DNA of 6,509 nt from an uncultured Lentisphaeria bacterium (lineage in GTDB: Bacteria > Verrucomicrobiota > Lentisphaeria > JABSQK01 > CAJWLW01). The position numbers were made by a program, and so were the translations under genes. The notes below the pieces were generated by a model, which saw nothing but the letters and a program-made list of their open reading frames with translations, had not been told where the DNA came from and searched no databases. This document shows positions 1 through 6,509 of the stretch, one piece after another. Location of the stretch: contig CAJWLW010000280.1 in the NCBI GenBank assembly GCA_913042885.1, positions 1 through 6,509 on the forward strand, read 5' to 3'. Positions within the stretch are counted from its first letter, which is position 1. Each line of letters starts with the position of its first letter.

Positions 1-336
1 GTCGATGTCGACGGCGAAGCGGACGAAGAATACCTCAAGAATCTGTGCATGCATGTTGCCGCGTACAGTCCGCAATATGTTTCGCCCGATGACGTGCCCG
101 CCGAGGCCGTGGCAAAGGAAAAGGAAATCGCCGCCGCCACCCCAGAGCTCGCCGACAAGCCGGCGGACATGCTCGAGAAGATCCTCACCGGTAAAATCCA
201 AAAGTGGTACAAGGATATCTGCCTGACCAGGCAAGCCTGGGTTCGCGACGACAAGCTCGCCGTGGAGAAGGTGAATCCGAAAGCAAAGATCTGCCGGTTC
301 GCCCGCTGGCAGGTCGGCGAAGTCGCCCCCCAGTGA
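1..336 (+). CDS. tsf: Elongation factor Ts, C-terminal part (5' truncated by window edge)
   Basis: This is the last 111 residues of EF-Ts, the guanine-nucleotide exchange factor that recycles cytoplasmic EF-Tu-GDP during translation elongation. The frame is open from base 1 and ends at TGA 334-336. Recognition rests on the family's conserved C-terminal pattern: an MHVAA-type helix, then [12 protein letters not shown] followed by a KEKEI helix, then the segment [21 protein letters not shown], which in the family lies before the C-terminal module that contacts EF-Tu. The end (RFARWQVGE) matches the usual EF-Ts terminus. A Cys precedes the MHVAA motif where other members often have Ala. The N-terminal EF-Tu-binding domain lies outside the window. 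The gene is followed by an intrinsic terminator and then by pyrH, the common bacterial order. Identity is considered secure. Confidence 0.95.
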   Translation, partial: VDVDGEADEEYLKNLCMHVAAYSPQYVSPDDVPAEAVAKEKEIAAATPELADKPADMLEKILTGKIQKWYKDICLTRQAWVRDDKLAVEKVNPKAKICRFARWQVGEVAPQ

Positions 337-343
337 TGCTCTC

Positions 344-376
344 AAAGAGCCACCCGTCCGGTGGCTCTTTTTTTTT
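344..376 (+). terminator. Intrinsic terminator after tsf
   Basis: A perfect 11-bp stem (344-354 pairing with 360-370) encloses a 5-nt loop (CGTCC). It runs into nine consecutive T residues (368-376). It begins 7 nt after the tsf stop codon. This is a strong Rho-independent terminator for the plus strand. It should separate most tsf transcription from pyrH, so pyrH needs its own promoter or readthrough. Confidence 0.93.
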
Positions 377-383
377 GCCCGTG

Positions 384-412
384 TGGCAAGGTTTTTCTGC
401 GGCATCTATAAA
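384..412 (+). promoter_or_regulatory. Candidate sigma70-type promoter for pyrH
   Basis: The hexamer TATAAA (407-412) matches five of six positions of the -10 consensus. A weak -35-like TGGCAA (384-389) lies 17 nt upstream. Transcription would start near 418-420, between the tsf terminator and the TTG start of pyrH, which fits the need for a promoter after the terminator. If real, it would also rule out the upstream ATG at 383 as the pyrH start. The -35 match is poor and the host sigma preferences are unknown, so this is only a candidate. Confidence 0.35.
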
Positions 413-471
413 ACAGCGCCGTGCAAGGTTAGTTTGTCAGTCCACGTGTCGCGCGATCCACGCGGCAAAAC

Positions 472-476
472 AGGGG
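472..476 (+). promoter_or_regulatory. Ribosome binding site deciding the TTG start of pyrH
   Basis: AGGGG lies 8 nt before TTG 485-487 and is the best Shine-Dalgarno-like sequence in the pyrH leader. It supports the TTG start over the ATG at 383, which falls inside the candidate promoter region. Confidence 0.6.
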
Positions 477-484
477 TTCATACC

Positions 485-1204
485 TTGGCTGAAATAATTT
501 TCGAGCGCATCCTCGTCAAGCTCAGTGGCGAAGCACTCAAGGGGCCGCTGCCATTTGGCGTCGACCCGGCGACTACTGAAAACGTTGCCAACCAGATCAA
601 GGAGCTGAAGGAGATGGGTGTGCAGGTGGCCCTCGTCATCGGGGGTGGCAATATCTTCCGGGGTATAGCCGCCAGCAGCCGCGGGATGGACCGAGTCAGT
701 GCCGATTACATCGGCATGCTGGCCACCGTGATGAATGCCCTGGCTCTGCAGGATGCGCTCGAGAAGCTGGGTGTTCCGACCCGTGTGCAGACCGCCATTG
801 AAATGCGCGGCTTCGCCGAACCATTCATTCGCCGCCGCGCCATCCGGCACCTCGAAAAGGGGCGCGTCGTGATTTTCGCGGCCGGTACCGGCTCGCCGTA
901 TTTCACGACCGACACGACCGCGGCGCTGCGCGCCAGCGAGGTCGGCGCCGATGCCATTCTCAAGGCTACCAAAGTCGATGGCGTCTACACGGCAGATCCC
1001 GCAACCCACCCGGACGCCAAGCGCTACAAAACGCTGACCTATGAGGAAGCGCTCGAAAAGCGGCTCAAGATCATGGACGCCAGCGCTTTCGCCTTGTGCA
1101 TGGACAACGGCATCCCGATCATCGTCTGTAACTTCAATGACGCCGCCAACCTACAGCGCATTGTCGGTGGCGATACCAGCGCCGGGACGCTGATCACCGG
1201 CTGA
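485..1204 (+). CDS. pyrH: UMP kinase (uridylate kinase)
   Basis: PyrH is the bacterial UMP kinase of the amino acid kinase fold. It phosphorylates UMP to UDP with ATP in the cytoplasm, a step in pyrimidine nucleotide synthesis. With the TTG start the protein is 239 residues, close to the usual length (E. coli about 241). Visible landmarks are KLSGEAL (12-18), the glycine loop IGGGNIFRG (52-60), the MLATVMN helix (78-84), the UMP-binding [13 protein letters not shown] (132-144) and [13 protein letters not shown] (160-172), ending in GTLITG. TTG 485-487 is chosen because AGGGG at 472-476 lies 8 nt upstream and the product aligns with the family N-terminus. The in-frame ATG at 383 would add 34 residues with no family counterpart. 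It follows tsf, from which it is separated by a terminator. Identity is secure, the start less so. Confidence 0.95.
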   Translation: MAEIIFERILVKLSGEALKGPLPFGVDPATTENVANQIKELKEMGVQVALVIGGGNIFRGIAASSRGMDRVSADYIGMLATVMNALALQDALEKLGVPTRVQTAIEMRGFAEPFIRRRAIRHLEKGRVVIFAAGTGSPYFTTDTTAALRASEVGADAILKATKVDGVYTADPATHPDAKRYKTLTYEEALEKRLKIMDASAFALCMDNGIPIIVCNFNDAANLQRIVGGDTSAGTLITG

Positions 1205-1229
1205 GCTGGCGCCAGGCCCGAATTACCGT

Positions 1230-1257
1230 TTTTTCGCAATGGCCGCAACATTAGTAT
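1230..1257 (+). promoter_or_regulatory. Weak candidate promoter for the phasin-Tpx gene
   Basis: In the 90-nt gap after pyrH, TTTTTC (1230-1235) and TAGTAT (1252-1257) are spaced 16 nt apart and could act as -35 and -10 elements. The match is modest and no operator sequence was recognised. Cotranscription with pyrH is an equally good explanation, because no convincing terminator lies between the two genes. Confidence 0.2.
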
Positions 1258-1294
1258 CGATACAGACGTCGAACAACACCGTAGGAGACTGACC

Positions 1295-2110
1295 ATGATT
1301 GACTTTATCAAGAAATCCATGCTGACCGGCCTCGGACTCGCTTACATGACCAAGGAGAAGATTGCCGAGACCGCACGGGACCTGGCCGAGAGCGCCAAGC
1401 TCTCGGAAGAGGAGGGCCGCAAGCTGTACGATCATCTTCTCAACGAATCTGCCAAGACCCGCAAGGACATCGAGGAAAAGATCAACGGCACCGTCAACGC
1501 CGCGGTCGGTAAACTGCCGACCAGTCGCAAAATCGACGACCTCGCGGCGCGTGTCGAGCAGCTCGAAAAAGCCGTGGGCAGCGGCAGCAACGCTGACGAA
1601 CCAGCGGCGGAACGCAGCGACCTTATCACATTCAAGGGCGAACCGCTGACCTTGCAGGGCACACCTGTTGCCGTGGGCGATACTGCCCCTGCCTTCATCG
1701 CTATCAATCCGGCGCTGCAGCCGGTCAAGCTATCCGACTACGCCGGGAAAGTTGTCGTCATCAGCTCCGTACCGTCGCTCGACACACCGGTTTGCGAGCA
1801 GCAGACTCGGCGGTTCAACGAAGAGGCGGCCAACCTCGATGCCGTGATCTTGAGTATCAGCATGGATCTACCATTTGCCGCCAGCCGCTTCTGTGACACC
1901 CACGGCATCGACAAGGTGGTTACGCTCTCGGATTACCAGGACAAAGCCTTCGGCAACGCCTACGGGCTATTGATCAAAGAACTGCAGCTACTGGCCCGCG
2001 CCGTCCATGTCGTCGATACCGAGGGCAATATCGCGCACGCCGAAATCGTCGGTGAAGTCACCGACCACCCTGACTACGACCAGGTGCTCGAGGTAATCAA
2101 GGGCCTGTAA
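1295..2110 (+). CDS. Fusion protein: phasin-like domain plus thiol peroxidase (Tpx)
   Basis: The 271-residue product has two parts. Residues 1-93 resemble the small 'polyhydroxyalkanoate synthesis regulator phasin' family (COG3937 type): a short amphipathic start (FIKKSMLTGLGLAYMTKEK), the LSEEEGRKL turn (36-44), a long charged helix and a short coiled-coil-like end (RKIDDLAARVEQLEKAV, 78-94). A Gly/Ser/Ala-rich linker follows (about 95-107). Residues 108-271 are a complete Tpx, an atypical 2-Cys peroxiredoxin reducing peroxides with thioredoxin. They show the P160-xxx-T164-xx-C167 peroxidatic site, the resolving Cys C200 in SRFC, and R235 as the likely conserved Arg. Start ATG 1295 has AGGAG (1283-1287) 7 nt upstream. 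No Met and no credible ribosome site lies at the domain boundary, so separate translation of Tpx is unlikely. A Tpx fused to a phasin-like domain is not an arrangement I know. It might hold the peroxidase at granules, a membrane or a self-assembled complex, but that is inference. Confidence 0.88.
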   Translation: MIDFIKKSMLTGLGLAYMTKEKIAETARDLAESAKLSEEEGRKLYDHLLNESAKTRKDIEEKINGTVNAAVGKLPTSRKIDDLAARVEQLEKAVGSGSNADEPAAERSDLITFKGEPLTLQGTPVAVGDTAPAFIAINPALQPVKLSDYAGKVVVISSVPSLDTPVCEQQTRRFNEEAANLDAVILSISMDLPFAASRFCDTHGIDKVVTLSDYQDKAFGNAYGLLIKELQLLARAVHVVDTEGNIAHAEIVGEVTDHPDYDQVLEVIKGL

Positions 2111-2209
2111 ACGCGGCAAGACCTTGCTTCGTGGTTGTTGCTGTGCCGCCGTGGAACGGCCGCGGTTCGGCTGCGCCAATCTTTCCACGGAAGAAGCAGC
2201 TTCTGTCAC
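2111..2209. other. Convergent intergenic region with a nested hairpin
   Basis: This 99-nt gap separates the two convergent gene blocks. An 8-bp perfect inverted repeat (2149-2156 with 2183-2190) encloses an inner stem (2157-2162 with 2168-2173, one G-T pair). Neither strand has a T tract after the stem, so it is not a standard intrinsic terminator. It could be a weak bidirectional structure or serve Rho-dependent ends. No gene was seen here. Confidence 0.35.
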
Positions 2210-3781
2210 TCAGTCACTGCGGATCAGCACGCCGCGCTGATCGTCGGTGAGCGTCGCGGTGCGGCCGCAGTGACAGGTGGCCACGGCATCTTCAAATCGC
2301 AACGTCGCCCCACAGGTGCAGGCCCAGCCGATCTGACGCGCCGGAACGCCGACAACAATCGCGTGGTCCGGTACATCACCGCGCACGACAGCACCGGCAC
2401 CGATCATGGCGTAACTGCCAATGGTAGCACCACAGATGATCGTGGCATTGGCACCGAGCGTCGCGCCAAGCTTTACGAGCGTGGGGCGAAATTCCTCCTT
2501 GCGCTCGATGAAGGCCCGCGGATTGTAGACGTTGGTAAAGACGCAGGACGGCCCGCAAAAGACATTGTCTTCCAGGGTCACACCCTTGTACACCGAAACA
2601 TTATTTTGCAGCTTGCAACCGTCACCAATCACAACATCCGGTCCGACACTGACATTCTGGCCGACGACACATTCCCGCCCGAGCCGGCTGTGATGCAGGA
2701 TATGGCTGAAATGCCAGATCTTCGAACCCTCACCGATGGTGACGTTGTCGTCGACGCAAGACGATGGATGGATGAAATAGGACGGCGTCTGCTGCACCGT
2801 GGCATGCGGCAAGAGTGAATCCTCGGCGGCTTCCAGCACTTTCAGCACCCGCAGACCCTCGGCCCCGTCCGAACGCGGCTGCTGCCGGGTGCGGACGCAC
2901 TCTGCGAAGTGCGTAAGTTCGCTCCGCAACGGTTCCCCGTCCGACACCGGTACAACTTCATAATCCGACTTCTGCGCGATTGGGGTTTTACCGTCTATCC
3001 ATTCAATCTTGTGCCGGTGCAGATGCAGTTTCTCGGAACTGACATCATCGAAAACAACCATCCCTTCGGAACCGACAACGATGAGCTTCTGTTCCTTGTA
3101 GGGATGCAGCCAGCTCACAAAGATATGACCTTTGACACCGTTGCGAAATTCGAGCGTCGTCATCGTCGTGTCGTAAACGTTGTGACTGATGTAACCGCCG
3201 CCGAAAGCCGAAACCCGCACCGGTTCCTCCTCCAGCAGCATAAGCATGATCGAAATGTCGTGCGGCGCGAAGCTCCACAGGATATTCTCTTCTGTCCGGA
3301 GTTTGCCGATGTTGAGCCGGTTCGAGTAGATATAAAAGATCTTGCCGAGGGCCCCCTGGGCGATCATGCTTTTGAGTTTCTCAACCGCCGGATGATACTG
3401 CAGGATATGCCCGACCATGAGAATTCGTTTGTTGGCAGCGGCCAACTCAACAAGCCGCCGCCCTTCATCGACAGTTAATGCCAGAGGCTTTTCGACGAAC
3501 ACGTCCTTACCTGCGCGGATTGCTGCATCGGCGAGCTGGTAGTGGGTGACTGCGGGTGTGGCAATGACGATCGCTTTGACGTCCGGCGACTGCAGCAGGT
3601 CCTCATAGCGGGCCGTGAAGTTGACGTCCGGAAACTGCGACTGCCATTGATCGAGCGTCGCGGCATTGGAGTCACATGCGGTGTGGAGCAGGCCGAGCTC
3701 GTGGAGATTACGCAGGATGTTCTTGCCCCAGTATCCCAGGCCGATCAGGCCTGTAAAGGGGCGTTCACTGGTGTCTGCCAT
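2210..3781 (-). CDS. Fused Gfo/Idh/MocA sugar dehydrogenase and WbpD-like acetyltransferase
   Basis: This 523-residue protein appears bifunctional. The N-terminal part (about 9-330) is a Gfo/Idh/MocA NAD(P)-dependent oxidoreductase, with nucleotide-binding GLGYWG (14-19), VIATPAVTH (72-80) and the family EKP motif (97-99). The C-terminal part (about 335-485) is a left-handed beta-helix acyltransferase with hexapeptide repeats and segments typical of WbpD/WlbB-like N-acetyltransferases: [30 protein letters not shown] and [14 protein letters not shown] short tail carries two Cys pairs (C488/C490 and C503/C505) that probably bind zinc. By family analogy, the first domain oxidises C3 of a UDP-sugar uronate and the second acetylates the resulting amine, giving UDP-2,3-diacetamido sugars for surface glycans. 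The intervening aminotransferase is absent from the window and the exact sugar is unknown. The start ATG lies 3 nt after the glycosyltransferase stop, with no clear ribosome site, suggesting translational coupling. Confidence 0.88.
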   Translation of the reverse strand: MADTSERPFTGLIGLGYWGKNILRNLHELGLLHTACDSNAATLDQWQSQFPDVNFTARYEDLLQSPDVKAIVIATPAVTHYQLADAAIRAGKDVFVEKPLALTVDEGRRLVELAAANKRILMVGHILQYHPAVEKLKSMIAQGALGKIFYIYSNRLNIGKLRTEENILWSFAPHDISIMLMLLEEEPVRVSAFGGGYISHNVYDTTMTTLEFRNGVKGHIFVSWLHPYKEQKLIVVGSEGMVVFDDVSSEKLHLHRHKIEWIDGKTPIAQKSDYEVVPVSDGEPLRSELTHFAECVRTRQQPRSDGAEGLRVLKVLEAAEDSLLPHATVQQTPSYFIHPSSCVDDNVTIGEGSKIWHFSHILHHSRLGRECVVGQNVSVGPDVVIGDGCKLQNNVSVYKGVTLEDNVFCGPSCVFTNVYNPRAFIERKEEFRPTLVKLGATLGANATIICGATIGSYAMIGAGAVVRGDVPDHAIVVGVPARQIGWACTCGATLRFEDAVATCHCGRTATLTDDQRGVLIRSD

Positions 3782-3784
3782 AGT

Positions 3785-4890
3785 TCAATCAGTGTTGCAT
3801 TTCTGTTGCAGAACTTCCCCGAGCAAACGTTCAAAAGTGACGACGTAGTCGCTGAAGGTATGCTGCTCGGCCGTCCCGCGAGCCGCTATGCCGAGGCGCC
3901 CGCGCAGTGCCGGATCGTCGACCAGTTGCCCGATGACATCGTTCCACTGCCCATCGATACTCTTGCCGACAACCGGGAGAACATAACCGTTGCCGCCGTC
4001 ATTCACCAGTTCATCCGTGCCGCAACGGTCACTCACGATCACCGGCAGCCCGCAGCTCATTGCCTCAAGCACGACGTTGGCGCCGGCATCGAAAAACGAG
4101 GGATGCACCAGCACATCCGCCGCCTGATAGCACAGCTCCATGGCGTCGGAGACGCCGGCATAGTGCAGCAACGGTGAACTGAACGCGGGCCGTTTCCTGC
4201 CGACAATGACCAGCCGGGCGGTTTGCGGAGTCCGCATTTCGAGGACGCGACAGAGCAAGGCAAGGTTCTTGAGGCGCAGATTGTGGGCGACGAAGAGCAG
4301 GACAACAGCGTCGTCATCAACCTGCCATGTGGCGCGTTGGGCGCTGCGCAGACCTTCGTCGGCGAGTGGGCGGAAGCGTTGGACATCGACACCGTTGTAC
4401 ATGACCGTGACGGCTTCCGCCGCGGCGCCGGCGGCTCGTGCCTGGGAGGCCCCGAATTGAGAATTGGCGACGAACCTGGCATCCGGCCGCTCGAGTATTG
4501 CCGTCTCCTGCTCGATCAGGGCGCGGTGCTTCAGCTGGCGGTTGCGGATCTGCTTCCAAACCCGGGCCAGCCCCCGGTACGCGTCGAGGCTGTAGCGCAT
4601 GAATTCGCTGTGTATACCGCCGCCCATGCGGTGAATATCGGCGGCGTGATAAAAGCCCCAGTCGACAGTGATGTCCGGCGCCACGTCGGCGATGATGGTG
4701 TCAATTCGGTCGAGCCCGATATGCGTCGTGATCCCGGTGACCTTACCGGCGTCCCCGGCCACGACGTGTACCTCGTGACCACGTTGGGCGAGCGCCGTGC
4801 ACAGGTTGGCAGCGTAGTTCTCTGCACCGCTGCCGAACTGTCCGAAGTGCTCGACAAAAAACAACAGTCGCACAGCTTGCGTAGTTGAGA

Positions 4891-4894
<4 letters not shown>
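3785..4894 (-). CDS. GT4-type glycosyltransferase (GT-B fold)
   Basis: The 369-residue cytosolic protein has the layout of retaining GT-B enzymes of family GT4, which move a sugar from a nucleotide-sugar donor to a glycan or lipid acceptor. The N-terminal domain begins with a beta strand and the acceptor-side loop GSGAENYAANL (21-31), followed by ALAQRGHEVHVV. FVANSQF (141-147) and MYNGVDVQRF (165-174) mark the crossover to the donor domain. There, LRLKN (206-210) supplies the R/K pair, and D269 with E277 (the acid-x7-E motif) lies before AMSCGLPVIVSD. No signal peptide or membrane segment is seen. The acceptor-side region around FYHAADIHRMGGG faintly recalls WaaG-like core transferases, but donor and acceptor cannot be named. 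Its ATG overlaps the pntB stop by 4 bp (ATGA), with AAGGG only 3 nt upstream. It is coupled to the dehydrogenase-acetyltransferase gene downstream, which supports a role in surface polysaccharide or LPS-like synthesis. Confidence 0.88.
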
Positions 4895-6287
<1,393 letters not shown>

Positions 6288-6291
<4 letters not shown>

Positions 6292-6509
6292 GAATCGTCG
6301 TCCTTCTTGCGGAACATTGCCAGCATGCGGTCGGTCACGAGATAGCCGCCGAAAACGTTGATCGCCGCGAAGGCGACGGCCAGGGTACCCAGGATGGTCG
6401 TCGCTGTCCCATTGCCGCTGCCGGCCGACAGCAGGGCACCAACGATGGTGATGCCGGAAATGGCATTCGACCCCGACATCAGCGGCGTGTGCAGCATCGA
6501 CGGCACTTT
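6288..6509 (-). CDS. pntA: NAD(P) transhydrogenase alpha subunit, C-terminal membrane part (5' truncated)
   Basis: The frame is open to the window edge and gives 73 residues ending at TGA. The motif [18 protein letters not shown] followed by VGALL, and later [21 protein letters not shown], matches the last two or so membrane helices of the transhydrogenase alpha subunit (E. coli PntA C-terminus, or the separate alpha-2/PntAB subunit of three-part enzymes). The His of HTPLMS corresponds to E. coli alpha His450, near the proton path. An in-frame GTG at 6504-6506 is just Val in VPSM, not a start. Whether the NAD-binding domain is on the same polypeptide or in a separate gene cannot be told here. 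The stop overlaps the pntB GTG start by 4 bp. Confidence 0.92.

Noticed and set aside
383..484. ATG at 383 as the start of pyrH
   Set aside because: The extra 34 residues match nothing expected in PyrH, and the region overlaps a candidate promoter. TTG 485 has a better ribosome site and gives the normal length.
437..1009. 190-codon open frame on the minus strand inside pyrH
   Set aside because: It lies opposite a confidently identified gene. Its translation has no recognisable motif, and such frames are common in GC-rich coding DNA.
1206..1234. Palindrome CTGGCGCCAG followed by six T residues as a pyrH terminator
   Set aside because: As a hairpin the palindrome would have only about three base pairs around a tight loop, and the T run begins 13 nt later. 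It does not form a proper intrinsic terminator.
1574..1576. GTG as an internal start giving a separate Tpx protein
   Set aside because: No Shine-Dalgarno-like sequence lies upstream, and the Tpx domain itself starts about 14 residues later with no Met at the boundary.
2135..2818. 227-codon plus-strand frame opposite the acetyltransferase domain
   Set aside because: It lies almost entirely antisense to a recognised gene and resembles no family. It is explained by codon composition of the real gene.
3542..4177. 211-codon plus-strand frame across the dehydrogenase/glycosyltransferase junction
   Set aside because: It is antisense to two recognised genes and has no recognisable domain.
4223..4888. 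221-codon plus-strand frame opposite the glycosyltransferase
   Set aside because: It is antisense to a gene with clear GT-B motifs and has no family signature of its own.
6504..6506. GTG as the start of a short 72-residue gene
   Set aside because: The frame is open to the window edge, and the residue is the Val of the conserved segment before HTPLMS in the transhydrogenase alpha subunit. The gene is truncated by the window, not short.

Overview
The window is a gene-dense piece of a GC-rich bacterial chromosome, split into two convergent halves that meet at about 2111-2209. The lineage cannot be fixed from the sequence alone. The tsf-pyrH order is a general bacterial trait. The PyrH segment around the [12 protein letters not shown] stretch and the Asn-type PntB recall, from memory only, environmental lineages such as the PVC group, and this is a weak guess. 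No rRNA, tRNA, CRISPR array, insertion sequence or phage gene was seen.

Plus strand, 1-2110: the 3' end of tsf (elongation factor Ts) is followed by a textbook intrinsic terminator. After it come a candidate promoter and pyrH (UMP kinase), which most likely starts at a TTG codon. Next is an 816-bp gene that is the most unusual item here. It is one continuous reading frame joining an N-terminal phasin-like domain (the type annotated as 'polyhydroxyalkanoate synthesis regulator phasin') to a complete thiol peroxidase (Tpx) domain with both redox cysteines. It sits where frr is commonly found after pyrH.

Minus strand, 6509-2210, transcribed right to left: the 3' end of the transhydrogenase alpha/PntAB membrane subunit, a complete pntB (GTG start), a GT4-type glycosyltransferase, and a fused sugar dehydrogenase-acetyltransferase resembling WbpB plus WbpD. 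The first two junctions are 4-bp stop/start overlaps and the third is a 3-bp gap, so the block looks like one translationally coupled operon. Its promoter lies outside the window.

The last two minus-strand genes point to building and transferring an N-acetylated amino sugar (possibly a 2,3-diacetamido uronic acid type) for a surface glycan. The aminotransferase needed between the dehydrogenase and acetyltransferase steps is not in the window. Placing these genes directly behind a proton-driven NAD(P)+ transhydrogenase is unexpected. It may reflect nicotinamide balance, or simply local rearrangement.
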